Shown: piece after piece, positions 15,352-23,274 of the stretch | Position numbering within the stretch: the stretch's first letter is position 1 | How the letters are laid out: every line of letters begins with the position of its first letter | Assembly (NCBI GenBank): GCA_003112755.1 | Contig: BFBT01000001.1 | Span: 1,612,001-1,676,000, forward strand | From: Lawsonibacter asaccharolyticus | GTDB lineage: Bacteria > Bacillota > Clostridia > Oscillospirales > Oscillospiraceae | Direction: 5' to 3' | DNA length: 64,000 nt | Made by a program: the position numbers and the translations under genes | The notes under the pieces: generated by a model | Told to the model about the DNA's origin: nothing | The model's database searches: none | Seen by the model: only the letters and a program-made list of their open reading frames with translations

Positions 15352-16158
15352 CTATGCGAAAGGCCGGGGATCGGGCCGGTGGTCCAGGAGAAAGCGGCGA
15401 TGATAGTTTAACCCGGCATAGCGCTGGACCCTTTCCAGACAGAGGGCGTCAGAGATGCCCCCAGCCATGCCTAGGATGGGGATGCCCTGGACAAATTTCA
15501 TCACCAGCAGGCGGTCGGCTAGGAGAGAGGCAGTCCGGCGGATCTGTGTCCCCTGGTCATAATCCTCCGGCGGACAGGGGGTGAGGGCAAACTCGTCCAG
15601 CAGCGCGGTGCATGCGGCCAGCTCCTCCCCATAGGACAGGGCGCCCTGGACCAGAAGGAGCAGATAGTACCGCTCTGCCGGGGTATCCCACCCGTAGCCG
15701 TAACGGGCAGCCATTTGGTAGAGGCTTTTCAGCAGGACGCCGGTAAAGAGCGGGATATCGGGCAGGCCGATCCCCAGCAGCCCCAGGAGAGTGCCCTCGG
15801 CCCCGGAAAGGGCCAAATTGAGGGCCCCGGTCCGTCCCGCTCGGCGGGAAAAGACCCGCAGAGAGCTCCGGTCCCCCTTCAGCTGGGCGGCAAACTGGTC
15901 GATCTCAAACTGCTGCCGGGCCGCCTCGGCATCAAAGGTGCGCTCCAGAAGCCCGGTCCCCCGCTGGAAGACCAGATCAAATGCCTTGACAAAGGCGGAG
16001 TTAAGGGCCTCCCGGAGTTTGGGCGGCACCTTGTCCTCCAGCGCCCGGTCCAGCCTGGACTCCGGCGGACGGGCATGGCGGGCCTGATAGGCTCTCCTGC
16101 GGCGCTCCAGCCGGGCAAATTCCTTTTCCCAAGGTGTGACAGCTTTCTTCTGCGGCAC
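15352..16158 (-). CDS. EcsC family protein
   Basis: A 268-aa protein with an EcsC domain. The diagnostic parts are the N-terminal WEKEFARLERRR segment, the central LLGLLGIGLPDIPLFTGVLLKSLYQMAARYGYGW and the C-terminal GIPILGMAGGISDA...YAGLNYHRRFL. EcsC proteins are membrane-associated and named from the B. subtilis ecsABC locus, but no ABC genes accompany this one and its role is unknown. The GTG at 16158 is preferred over ATG 16179 because GGAGG sits 7 bp before the GTG but inside the longer version. It is divergently oriented from htpG, about 235 bp away. Confidence 0.88.
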   Translation of the reverse strand: MPQKKAVTPWEKEFARLERRRRAYQARHARPPESRLDRALEDKVPPKLREALNSAFVKAFDLVFQRGTGLLERTFDAEAARQQFEIDQFAAQLKGDRSSLRVFSRRAGRTGALNLALSGAEGTLLGLLGIGLPDIPLFTGVLLKSLYQMAARYGYGWDTPAERYYLLLLVQGALSYGEELAACTALLDEFALTPCPPEDYDQGTQIRRTASLLADRLLVMKFVQGIPILGMAGGISDALCLERVQRYAGLNYHRRFLLDHRPDPRPFA

Positions 16159-16293
16159 GGCTCTCCCTCCTCTGTGCATAATGGATGAGGTGAGGATATC
16201 ACACAGCCGGGGCGCCTGTCCTGAAATTGGGATTAAAACTTGTCACTTCCCCAGCCCGAATGACGAAATTTTGTAAAAAAATTATGAACGCTC

Positions 16294-16322
16294 TTGCATT
16301 TTTCCGCAAGTGGCGGTATAGT
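16294..16322 (+). promoter_or_regulatory. sigma-A promoter of htpG
   Basis: TTGCAT (16294-16299) and TATAGT (16317-16322) are 17 bp apart, immediately upstream of the CIRCE element. Confidence 0.85.
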
Positions 16323-16325
16323 AAT

Positions 16326-16352
16326 TTAGCACTCATAAATATTGAGTGCTAA
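16326..16352 (+). promoter_or_regulatory. CIRCE element (HrcA operator)
   Basis: TTAGCACTC-N9-GAGTGCTAA, a perfect match to the HrcA operator consensus. It starts 4 bp after the -10 hexamer, so HrcA would block htpG transcription until heat or folding stress. The hrcA gene is not in the window. Confidence 0.97.
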
Positions 16353-16394
16353 ATTTACAAAAACTTAGATTTTACGATATAGGAGGCATCCATC

Positions 16395-18311
16395 ATGGCA
16401 AAGAAACAGTTCAAGGCGGAGTCCAAGCGGCTGATGGATCTGATGATCAACTCCATCTACACCCACAAGGAGATCTTTCTGCGGGAGATCATCTCCAACG
16501 CCAGCGACGCGGAGGACAAGCTGGCCTACCGTGCCCTCACCGATGACAGCGTAGAGGTCAAGCGCAAGGATCTGAAGATCACCATCGTTCCCGACAAGGA
16601 GAAGCGGACCCTCACCGTGTCCGACAACGGAGTGGGCATGACGAAGGACGAGCTGGAGTCCAACCTGGGCACCATCGCCAAGAGCGGCTCCCTCCAGTTC
16701 AAGCAGGAGCTGGAGCGGGACGACAAGGCGGCCTCCAAGGTGGATGTGATCGGTCAGTTCGGCGTGGGCTTCTACTCCGCCTTTATGGTGGCGGACGCGG
16801 TCACCGTCATCTCCCGGGCCTATGGCGCGGAGGAGGCGTGGATGTGGCAGTCCGCTGGCACGGATGGCTACACCGTCACCCAGTGCGAGAAGGAGACGCC
16901 GGGCACCGATATCATCATGCACATCAAGCCCAACGCCGACGAGGAGAACTACGATCAGTATCTTGAGACCTATAAATTACAAGAGCTGATCAAAAAATAC
17001 TCCGACTATATCCGCTATCCCATCGTGATGGAGGTGGAGGACTACCGTCAGAAGGAGAAGCCCGCCGACGCCGGAGAGGACTACAAGCCCGAGTGGGAGA
17101 CAGTGAAGGAGTGGAAGACCCTCAACTCCATGGTGCCCCTGTGGCAGCGGCAGAAGAGCAAAGTGAAGCCGGAGGAGTACAACGCCTTCTACAAGGAGAA
17201 ATTTGGGGACTGGCAGGACCCCCTGACCGTGATCCACACCAGCGCCGAGGGCGCCGTCACCTACAAGGCCATGCTCTATATCCCCTCCCACACCCCCTAC
17301 GACTTCTATACCCGGGAGTATGAGAAAGGACTTCAGCTTTACAGCTCCGGCGTGCTCATCATGGACAAGTGTGCCGACCTGCTCCCTGACCACTTCCGCT
17401 TTGTCAGGGGCGTGGTGGACTCCCAGGATTTCTCCCTGAACATCAGCCGGGAGGTGCTCCAGCACACCCGCCAGCTGAAGGTCATTGCCTCTGCCCTGGA
17501 GAAGAAGATCAAGGGGGAGCTGATGAAGCTCCAGAAGGAGGACCGGGAGAAGTACGAGACATTCTGGAAGTCCTTCGGTACCCAGATCAAGTATGGCGTG
17601 GTAGCCGAGTACGGCCAGCACAAGGAGCTGCTCCAGGATCTGCTGCTGTTCTGGTCCTCTAAGGAGGGGAAGGACACCACCCTGGCGGAGTACCGGGAGC
17701 GGATGCCAGAGGATCAGCCCTATTACTACTACGCCTGCGGCGAGAGCGCTGAGAAGATCGCAAAGCTGCCCCAGGTGGAGCGCATTTTGGACAAGGGGTA
17801 CGAGATCCTGTACTGCACCGAGGACGTGGATGACTTTGTCATGCGCGGCCTGGGAGAGATCGACGGGAAGGCGTTCAAGTCGGTGAATGACGAGGATGCC
17901 CTGCCCCAGAGCGATGAGGAGAAGAAGACGGCCGAGGAGAAGGCGGAGGCGGGCAAACCTGTGCTGGAGGCTGTCAAGGAGGCCCTGGGCGAGGAGGTGA
18001 AGGAGGTCCGTGCCTCCTCCATCCTGAAGTCGGGGGCGGTGTGCCTGACGGCTGACGGCCCGGTCTCCCTGGAGATGGAGAAGTATATGCGGAAGGTGGA
18101 TGGGGACCGCGCCGCCCGGGCCCAGCGGGTGCTGGAGCTCAACCCAGATTCCGCTCCCTTTGCCGCGCTCCAAAAGGCGGTGGAGGCAGGGGACAAGGAT
18201 ACGGTCTCCAAATACGCCAAGCTGCTCTACGGACAGGCTCTCCTGCTGGCAGATCTGCCGCTGGAGGACCCGGCGGAGTACGCGCAGCTGGTCTGCTCCC
18301 TGATGGTGTGA
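16395..18311 (+). CDS. htpG: Molecular chaperone HtpG (Hsp90)
   Basis: Cytosolic Hsp90 chaperone, 638 aa. The N-terminal GHKL ATPase has E31 and N35 in REIISNASDAEDKL, the DNGVGMT loop, the GTIAKSG lid segment and GQFGVGFYSAF. The middle domain contains YIPSHTPYDFY and the catalytic-loop region RGVVDSQDFSLNISRE. A C-terminal dimerisation domain completes the protein. AGGAGG precedes the ATG. It is monocistronic, driven by a sigma-A promoter with a CIRCE operator and ended by a 14-bp-stem terminator. Control by CIRCE differs from B. subtilis, where htpG is HrcA-independent. Confidence 0.97.
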   Translation: MAKKQFKAESKRLMDLMINSIYTHKEIFLREIISNASDAEDKLAYRALTDDSVEVKRKDLKITIVPDKEKRTLTVSDNGVGMTKDELESNLGTIAKSGSLQFKQELERDDKAASKVDVIGQFGVGFYSAFMVADAVTVISRAYGAEEAWMWQSAGTDGYTVTQCEKETPGTDIIMHIKPNADEENYDQYLETYKLQELIKKYSDYIRYPIVMEVEDYRQKEKPADAGEDYKPEWETVKEWKTLNSMVPLWQRQKSKVKPEEYNAFYKEKFGDWQDPLTVIHTSAEGAVTYKAMLYIPSHTPYDFYTREYEKGLQLYSSGVLIMDKCADLLPDHFRFVRGVVDSQDFSLNISREVLQHTRQLKVIASALEKKIKGELMKLQKEDREKYETFWKSFGTQIKYGVVAEYGQHKELLQDLLLFWSSKEGKDTTLAEYRERMPEDQPYYYYACGESAEKIAKLPQVERILDKGYEILYCTEDVDDFVMRGLGEIDGKAFKSVNDEDALPQSDEEKKTAEEKAEAGKPVLEAVKEALGEEVKEVRASSILKSGAVCLTADGPVSLEMEKYMRKVDGDRAARAQRVLELNPDSAPFAALQKAVEAGDKDTVSKYAKLLYGQALLLADLPLEDPAEYAQLVCSLMV

Positions 18312-18447
18312 GCCGGAAGGCTTTCCCCAAGTTCCAAGTCTCGATCTGTTTTTGAGTCCCCGCCACCGGGAGATGGGGACACCGGGGGAGGGCTCTGTCC
18401 CGGGAGTGCGATCGAGATCAAGAAAACTGAAAACGCACGATTTTTGT

Positions 18448-18490
18448 GCCGGCCGGCGCAGCCAAAGAGCTGCGCCGGCCGGCCTGTTTT
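18448..18490 (+). terminator. Rho-independent terminator downstream of htpG
   Basis: GCCGGCCGGCGCAG (18448-18461) and its perfect complement (18470-18483) form a 14-bp stem with an 8-nt loop, followed by CTGTTTT. Bases 18312-18447 between the htpG stop and this hairpin show no gene. Confidence 0.85.
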
Positions 18491-18551
18491 GCTTCAGGGG
18501 ACATCGGGGGACGGGAGACCGGCTCCCCCCAAAAAAATCAGTAAAAAAACG

Positions 18552-18583
18552 CTTGACTTGAAGTGGACTCCAGGGTTTATGAT
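18552..18583 (+). promoter_or_regulatory. MerR-family-type promoter/operator of the flavoprotein-alcohol dehydrogenase operon
   Basis: TTGACT (18553-18558) and TATGAT (18578-18583) are 19 bp apart, longer than the optimal 17. The spacer holds an imperfect dyad TTGAAGT-GG-ACTCCAG. An overlong spacer filled with such a dyad is the hallmark of promoters that MerR-family activators untwist. No merR-type gene is in the window. Confidence 0.75.
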
Positions 18584-18625
18584 GGGTCCGCAGATGCAGC
18601 AGAACAGGAATAAGGAGGAACGAAT

Positions 18626-19165
18626 ATGTCAAAACGAATTTTGGTCATCAGCACCAGCCTGAGGGAGAAGAGCAACTCCCAAGCCCTGGGGGACGCCTTT
18701 GCCGCCGGCGCGCGGGAGGCGGGTCACCAGGTGGAGCAGATCTCCCTGCGGGGAAGATCCATCGCCTTCTGCATGGGCTGTCTGGCCTGTCAAAGCGCCG
18801 GCCAGTGTGTGATCCAGGACGACGCAGTGGAGATCGCGGAGAAAATGGGCCGGGCAGAGGTCATCGCCTTTGCCACCCCCATTTATTACTACGAGATGAG
18901 CGGGCAGATGAAGACCCTGCTGGACCGAGCCAATGCCCTGTTTGCGTCGGACTACGCCTTCCGGGACATCTATCTGCTCACCGCGGCGGCGGAGGAGGAT
19001 GACCAGGTCCCGGCGCGGGCGGAGAGCGGCCTGACCGGGTGGATCGACTGTTTTGAAAAGGCCAGACTGGCAGGGACAGTCTTTGCCGGAGGGGTGAATG
19101 GACCGGGGGAGACTGTCGGGCATCCCGCCCTGGAGCGGGCCCGGGCCATGGGCCGTCAAGTATAA
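18626..19165 (+). CDS. Iron-sulfur flavoprotein-like NAD(P)H-dependent oxidoreductase
   Basis: A 179-aa flavodoxin-fold protein of the NADPH-dependent FMN reductase family. The N-terminal ISTSLREKSNSQAL binds FMN phosphate. The cysteine cluster C49-x2-C52-x2-C55-x5-C61 resembles the compact 4Fe-4S motif of archaeal and clostridial iron-sulfur flavoproteins. TPIYYYEMSGQMKTLLDR is a conserved family segment. It is likely an electron-transfer or quinone/electrophile reductase in the cytoplasm. It is co-transcribed with an iron alcohol dehydrogenase 12 bp downstream, under a MerR-type promoter. Together these suggest an aldehyde or electrophile detoxification unit (inference). Confidence 0.87.
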   Translation: MSKRILVISTSLREKSNSQALGDAFAAGAREAGHQVEQISLRGRSIAFCMGCLACQSAGQCVIQDDAVEIAEKMGRAEVIAFATPIYYYEMSGQMKTLLDRANALFASDYAFRDIYLLTAAAEEDDQVPARAESGLTGWIDCFEKARLAGTVFAGGVNGPGETVGHPALERARAMGRQV

Positions 19166-19177
19166 GGAGGAACTGTC

Positions 19178-20350
19178 ATGCTGGGAAATTTTACTTACTG
19201 CAACCCCACCAAGCTGTACTTTGGAGAGCAGTCGCTGGAGGGGCTCCACAAGGAGCTGCCCAAATATGGGGACCGGGTGGTCCTCATCTACGGCGGGGGC
19301 TCCATCAAGCGCAACGGTATCTATGACGCCGTGCGGGCCATTCTGGACCAGGAGGGAAAACAGGTGGCGGAGATCGCTGGAGTCATGCCAAACCCCACCC
19401 TGGCCAAACTGTATGAGGGCATTGGGGTCGCTCGGGCGCACCAGGCTGACCTGCTGCTGGCGGTGGGCGGAGGCTCGGTGTGCGACTATGCCAAGGCGGT
19501 GGCTGTGTCGGTCCACTGTCCGGAGGACCCATGGGAGAAATACTATCTCCGCTTTGAGGAGCCAGACTGCCCCATCCTGCCGGTGGGCTGTGTGCTCACC
19601 ATGGTGGGCACTGGCTCAGAGATGAACGCCGGCTCGGTGATCACCAACCAGGAGACCCGGCAGAAGATCGGCCACGTCTTTGCGGACGAGGCGGTGATGC
19701 CCCGCTTCTCCATTTTGAATCCCCGCTTCACCCTCACCCTGCCCCGGGAGCAGATGGTCGCGGGTATCTACGACATCTTCAACCACATCTGCGAGCAGTA
19801 CTTCTCCGGGGAGGATGACAACACCAGCGACTATCTCAGCGAGGGGCTGATGCGCTCCCTCCTGTGCTCCAGCCGGGCTGCCAACCGGGATCCCCAGGAC
19901 TACGAGGCCAGGAGCAACATCATGTGGACCGCCACCTGGGCGCTGAACACCCTGGTGTCCCGGGGCAAGTCCACCGACTGGATGGTGCACATGCTGGGCC
20001 AAGCGGTGGGGGGCTACACCAACGCCACCCACGGCATGACGCTGGCGGCGGTCTCCCTGCCCTACTACCGGCACATCCTCCCCTATGGGCTGGACAAATT
20101 CAAGCGGTTCGCCGTCCAGGTGTGGGGAGTGGACCCGGCGGACAAGACCGACCTCCAGACGGCGGAGGAGGGGCTGGCGGCCATGGAGGGCTGGATGAAG
20201 GAGCTTGGGCTGACCATGAATACCAGTGCGCTGGGCGTGACGGAGGACATGCTGGAGGGGCTGGCTGACGTGACCATCCACCTCACCGGGGGCTACAAGG
20301 ATCTGGATCGGGAGGAGATCCTTCAGATCTTCCGGGAGAGCCTGGGCTGA
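19178..20350 (+). CDS. Iron-containing alcohol dehydrogenase (YqhD/BDH-like)
   Basis: Group III alcohol dehydrogenase, 390 aa. The cofactor site is GGGS at 97-100 within VGGGSVCDYAKA. The metal ligands D199, H203, H271 and H285 are all present, and TMVGTGSEMN is the family motif. The sequence is nearer to the YqhD/butanol-dehydrogenase branch than to AdhE or glycerol dehydrogenase. Those enzymes reduce a broad range of aldehydes with NADPH. AAGGAGG precedes the ATG. It is the second gene of an operon with an iron-sulfur flavoprotein under a MerR-family-type promoter, which points to aldehyde stress defence. Confidence 0.92.
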   Translation: MLGNFTYCNPTKLYFGEQSLEGLHKELPKYGDRVVLIYGGGSIKRNGIYDAVRAILDQEGKQVAEIAGVMPNPTLAKLYEGIGVARAHQADLLLAVGGGSVCDYAKAVAVSVHCPEDPWEKYYLRFEEPDCPILPVGCVLTMVGTGSEMNAGSVITNQETRQKIGHVFADEAVMPRFSILNPRFTLTLPREQMVAGIYDIFNHICEQYFSGEDDNTSDYLSEGLMRSLLCSSRAANRDPQDYEARSNIMWTATWALNTLVSRGKSTDWMVHMLGQAVGGYTNATHGMTLAAVSLPYYRHILPYGLDKFKRFAVQVWGVDPADKTDLQTAEEGLAAMEGWMKELGLTMNTSALGVTEDMLEGLADVTIHLTGGYKDLDREEILQIFRESLG

Positions 20351-20414
20351 CCAGACAGAAAGCTCTGCAAATAAGGCGCAGCGCCCGGAGTATTCTCCAG
20401 GCGCTGCGCTTTTT

Positions 20415-21206
20415 TCACCATCCCTCCCGCCGCGGTCCAGGGGCGGGGAGTGCGCCCTCGTCGGGCTGGAATTCCGTCATAGTGCCCCAGAACCGCTTTG
20501 GCATGTTGGTCATCCGGCACCGGGGATTTTCCCGTTCCCGGATGGCGATGGTGTCATAGAACTGCCTCCACAGACGCCGGTAGGTCACCTCCTCCTGCCC
20601 CGGCGGGGCAGGGGCAAAGTCTTCCGCGGGCAGAATGGCCCACCGACCGGGCTGATGGATCAGCAGCTCCCGGTGGGTGCGGTCGTAGATGAGGAAGTGC
20701 TCCCCGGAGTACCGGGTGCAGAAGTGGGGGCGGAGAAGGGGAAGCACCCGGTTTTTGGGCTCGATCTCCCCTACCAGCACCCCCTGCTGATCGGAGAAGC
20801 GGAGGAACCCCTTGAGCAGATGGGCCTCGCTCCCCAGGTGCTGCACCGCCTTCCACAGCACGTGGACCCGGTCGTCGGTGAGATCCCGGGTGATGTCCGC
20901 CCCCCGTTGGTAGCCCAGCCGCAGGAAACGGTACATGTGCAGCTCCCGCTCGGGCAGACAGGTGAGAAAAGCCTGGGTCACCAGCCGGCAGGCCTGGGGG
21001 GAGATCTTTTTGGACAGAGAGCGGTACACCCGCTCCGCCTTGGCCTGGTCGGTGTCCACATGCCGCTCCGGCCAGAGGGTGAGGCGGTCCTCTTCCGGTG
21101 AGGTGAAGCAGACGGCCTCCTCGCGGTGGGTATAGCTCTCAAACACACAGGTGAGAAAGCCGGGATAACTGCCGTCATAATCGAAGCAGACCTGCTGCCA
21201 GCTCAT
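20415..21206 (-). CDS. TIGR03915/DUF4130 family putative DNA metabolism protein
   Basis: A 263-aa protein of the DUF4130 family. Members pair with a radical-SAM protein in many bacteria and are fused to uracil-DNA-glycosylase-like domains in some lineages. Recognised segments are the N-terminal CFDYDGSYPGFLTCVFESY, the central LHMYRFLRLGYQRG and HLGSEAHLLKGFLRFSD, and the C-terminal LWRQFYDTIAIRERENPRCRMTNMPKRFW. It overlaps the upstream radical-SAM gene by 4 bp (ATGA), so the two are translationally coupled. The operon promoter carries two LexA boxes, which supports a DNA-damage role. The biochemical activity is unknown. Confidence 0.9.
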   Translation of the reverse strand: MSWQQVCFDYDGSYPGFLTCVFESYTHREEAVCFTSPEEDRLTLWPERHVDTDQAKAERVYRSLSKKISPQACRLVTQAFLTCLPERELHMYRFLRLGYQRGADITRDLTDDRVHVLWKAVQHLGSEAHLLKGFLRFSDQQGVLVGEIEPKNRVLPLLRPHFCTRYSGEHFLIYDRTHRELLIHQPGRWAILPAEDFAPAPPGQEEVTYRRLWRQFYDTIAIRERENPRCRMTNMPKRFWGTMTEFQPDEGALPAPGPRREGW

Positions 21207-22474
21207 GAGGCCCCCTCCTCTCCAAAGAGGGAGAGCTGCTCCGGCTGGACCTGGGCCAGGGCGGGGCGCTCCAGGGCAGCCAGATGGGACAGGATGCCCT
21301 CCTCCCGCACTCGCAGACCCTCCAGCATGCGGCCGGAGCAGGTGATGAAGTACTGGGCCCGCTTGAGGACCACCCCCAGCTTTTTCAGGCCGGAGAAGGA
21401 CAGGGGGCCGGCCCGCCGGGCTGTGAGGATGCGCTTGGCGCTGGTGACCCCGATGCCGGGCACCCGGAGCAGGGCCTCATAGTCAGCCCGCTGGACCTCC
21501 ACAGGAAACTGGTCCAGGTGGCGCAGGGCCCAGCCGCACTTGGGGTCCAGACGGAGGTCGAAGTCGGGCCGCCCCTCGTCCAGCAGCTCCTCGGCCCGAA
21601 AGTGGTAGAAGCGCAGCAGCCAGTCCGCCTGATACAGCCGGTGCTCACGCAGCAGGGGCGGCTGAAAGCCCTGGGGAGCGGGGAGCAGGGAGCTGGAGGA
21701 GACGGGGATATAGGCGGAGTAGAAGACCCGCTTCAGATGGTACTTGTCGTAGAGCCCCTGGGTGAGCATCAGGATGTGGCGGTCGCTCTCCGGCGTGGCA
21801 CCTACGATCATCTGAGTGGACTGGCCCGCCGGGGCGAAGCGGGGGGCATGGTGGTATTTGGCCAGCTCCTGCCGGGACTGGGTGATCCCATCCCGGATCT
21901 GGGCCATGGGGGCCAGGATACCGGCCCGGCCCTTGTCCGGGGCCAGCAGGGCCAGGCTTTTGGCGCTGGGCAGCTCGATGTTGACGCTGAGCCGGTCGGC
22001 CAGCAGGCCCAGCTGCTGGGTGAGGAGGGGATCTGCACCTGGGATGGCCTTGGCGTGGATATAGCCGCCGAAGCCATAATCCTGGCGGAGCAGGCGCAGT
22101 GCCTCGATCATCCGCTCGGTGGTATAATCCGGGTCCCGCAGCACGGCGGAGGAGAGAAAGAGCCCCTCAATATAGTTGCGGCGGTAGAACTGGATGGTGA
22201 GTTCGGCCAGCTCCCGGGGAGTAAAAGCAGCCCGGGGCGGATCGCTGGACCGGCGGTTGACACAGTACTGGCAGTCGTAGGCGCAGATGTTCGTATAGAG
22301 GATCTTCAGGAGGGAGATGCACCGCCCGTCAGCGGAGAAGGAGTGGCAGCAGCCCGCCGCCATGGTGGAGCCCAGCCGGCCCGCCCGTCCGGCCCGGTCC
22401 AGTCCGCTGGAGGTGCAGGCGGCGTCATACTTGGCGGCGTCCGCCAGGATGGTCAGCTTGTCCATCAGGTCCAT
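21203..22474 (-). CDS. Putative DNA modification/repair radical SAM protein (TIGR03916 type)
   Basis: A 423-aa radical-SAM enzyme. The [4Fe-4S] motif is C64-x3-C68-x2-C71 in NICAYDCQYCVN, preceded by extra cysteines at 42-43 and 52. Near the C-terminus, YEALLRVPGIGVTSAKRILTAR is a helix-hairpin-helix DNA-binding motif (about residues 330-355). Members of this family are predicted, not proven, to repair or modify DNA, and occur with the DUF4130 partner found immediately downstream. GGAGG precedes the ATG. The promoter has LexA boxes inside the spacer and at the start site, so the pair should be part of the SOS regulon. Spore photoproduct lyase is a different radical-SAM repair family. Confidence 0.92.
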   Translation of the reverse strand: MDLMDKLTILADAAKYDAACTSSGLDRAGRAGRLGSTMAAGCCHSFSADGRCISLLKILYTNICAYDCQYCVNRRSSDPPRAAFTPRELAELTIQFYRRNYIEGLFLSSAVLRDPDYTTERMIEALRLLRQDYGFGGYIHAKAIPGADPLLTQQLGLLADRLSVNIELPSAKSLALLAPDKGRAGILAPMAQIRDGITQSRQELAKYHHAPRFAPAGQSTQMIVGATPESDRHILMLTQGLYDKYHLKRVFYSAYIPVSSSSLLPAPQGFQPPLLREHRLYQADWLLRFYHFRAEELLDEGRPDFDLRLDPKCGWALRHLDQFPVEVQRADYEALLRVPGIGVTSAKRILTARRAGPLSFSGLKKLGVVLKRAQYFITCSGRMLEGLRVREEGILSHLAALERPALAQVQPEQLSLFGEEGAS

Positions 22475-22495
22475 GGGGTCTCCCTCCCTTGAAAT

Positions 22496-22538
22496 CGAAC
22501 ATATGTATTATAATAAACCAAACATATGTTTCTGTCAA
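22496..22538 (-). promoter_or_regulatory. SOS-controlled promoter with two LexA boxes
   Basis: On the minus strand TTGACA (22538-22533) and TATTAT (22515-22510) are 17 bp apart. The plus-strand sequence CAAACATATGTTTC (22519-22532), inside the spacer, matches the Gram-positive LexA consensus CGAACRNRYGTTYC at 13 of 14 positions. A second box, CGAACATATGTATT (22496-22509), lies just after the -10 with two mismatches. Binding at either site would block RNA polymerase. Confidence 0.88.
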
Positions 22539-22601
22539 GGGGAGAGAACATGCCAAAACCTTTCCAATGGGGGAAGGTGATACGGTGCCCATATTGGAGG
22601 A

Positions 22602-22641
22602 GCGCGGGGCCCGATCTGCGGATCGGGCCCCGCGCCCTTTT
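22602..22641. terminator. Strong hairpin downstream of the 22640-23146 gene
   Basis: Perfect 15-bp stem (22602-22616 with 22621-22635) and a TGCG loop. The T-rich side (CCTTTT) is on the plus strand. On the minus strand the exit is T-poor, so it may act mainly as a roadblock or mRNA-stabilising 3' end for the minus-strand gene. Confidence 0.55.
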
Positions 22642-23146
22642 AGTGCTCTGGAGTGCCATGGAGAGGGGAGAAGTCCGCACGGAGACACCGGGGGCCGGCG
22701 GAAGTGACCTCCGGTGCGCCCCGGTAATACACCTGAAGAGCGGCGAGGAGAAAATGAGTCAGTTGGGCCGCCTCCGATCCGCTGAGGGGCAGCGCACCCG
22801 GGGGCAGGAGGGGCAGACGCCTGCGGATCTGGAGGCGTCCCAAGTTTCCAGGAGAAAAGAGACCAGCCCGGAGCAAGAGGTCACGGTCCTTGATTTCGAT
22901 CCAGCACAGGTCCGTCGTGCCGGCGTCCAGCGCACTCCCGGCGGCCCAGTCCCGCCGGTTATCCAGGAAGACGATGGTCTCCTCCAGGGCCTGGCGGAAT
23001 GCCGGGGGTATCTCTGAGTTTCCATGAAAAAAGTCTCGGGTCAGCGGCCCATGAGCCGCCCTCCTGTGGGCGATATAAGAGGCACTGTGAGAAAGGACCC
23101 ATCCTCCCACCCCTAATATCATCAAAAGCAGAATGACGGACTTCAT
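22640..23146 (-). CDS. Hypothetical membrane-anchored protein
   Basis: A protein of about 168 aa that I do not recognise. Residues 1-20 form a single hydrophobic segment (KSVILLLMILGVGGWVLS), without a clear cleavage site, so the protein is probably anchored with its C-terminus outside. The rest is soluble, with a tryptophan/arginine-containing middle (FLDNRRDWAAGSALDAG) and a leucine/proline stretch. The ribosome site is weak, and ATG 23149 is an equal alternative start. It is divergent from a small XRE regulator, and two matching palindromes lie in the shared intergenic region, so that regulator probably controls this gene too. Confidence 0.6.
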   Translation of the reverse strand: MKSVILLLMILGVGGWVLSHSASYIAHRRAAHGPLTRDFFHGNSEIPPAFRQALEETIVFLDNRRDWAAGSALDAGTTDLCWIEIKDRDLLLRAGLFSPGNLGRLQIRRRLPLLPPGALPLSGSEAAQLTHFLLAALQVYYRGAPEVTSAGPRCLRADFSPLHGTPEH

Positions 23147-23185
23147 CATAGACGGCGGCCTCTTCGTCTCAGGTATCTTTTTTAG

Positions 23186-23200
23186 TTATCTTATAGATAC
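23186..23200. promoter_or_regulatory. Palindromic operator copy 1 (TTATCT-N3-AGATAC)
   Basis: A near-perfect 6-3-6 inverted repeat in the divergent intergenic region, matching the copy at 23240-23254 except for the last base. Probably bound by the XRE-family regulator encoded at 23275. Confidence 0.65.
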
Positions 23201-23239
23201 TATGCTAGCACTCTTTTAGATAATTCGCAAGGGAAAAGA

Positions 23240-23254
23240 TTATCTGTAAGATAA
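23240..23254. promoter_or_regulatory. Palindromic operator copy 2 (TTATCT-GTA-AGATAA)
   Basis: A perfect 6-3-6 inverted repeat ending 20 bp before the XRE start codon, with its centre 54 bp from the copy at 23186-23200. A further half-site AGATAA lies at 23218-23223. Confidence 0.7.
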
Positions 23255-23274
23255 CGGAGAGGGAGTTGTCAGAA

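Noticed and set aside
22549-22641. Possible plus-strand small gene with a ribosome-like GGGGAG and an ATG at 22549, ending near the 15-bp hairpin
   Set aside because: The frame runs on through the hairpin and far beyond without a stop, there is no plus-strand promoter with proper spacing, and the peptide has no recognisable features.
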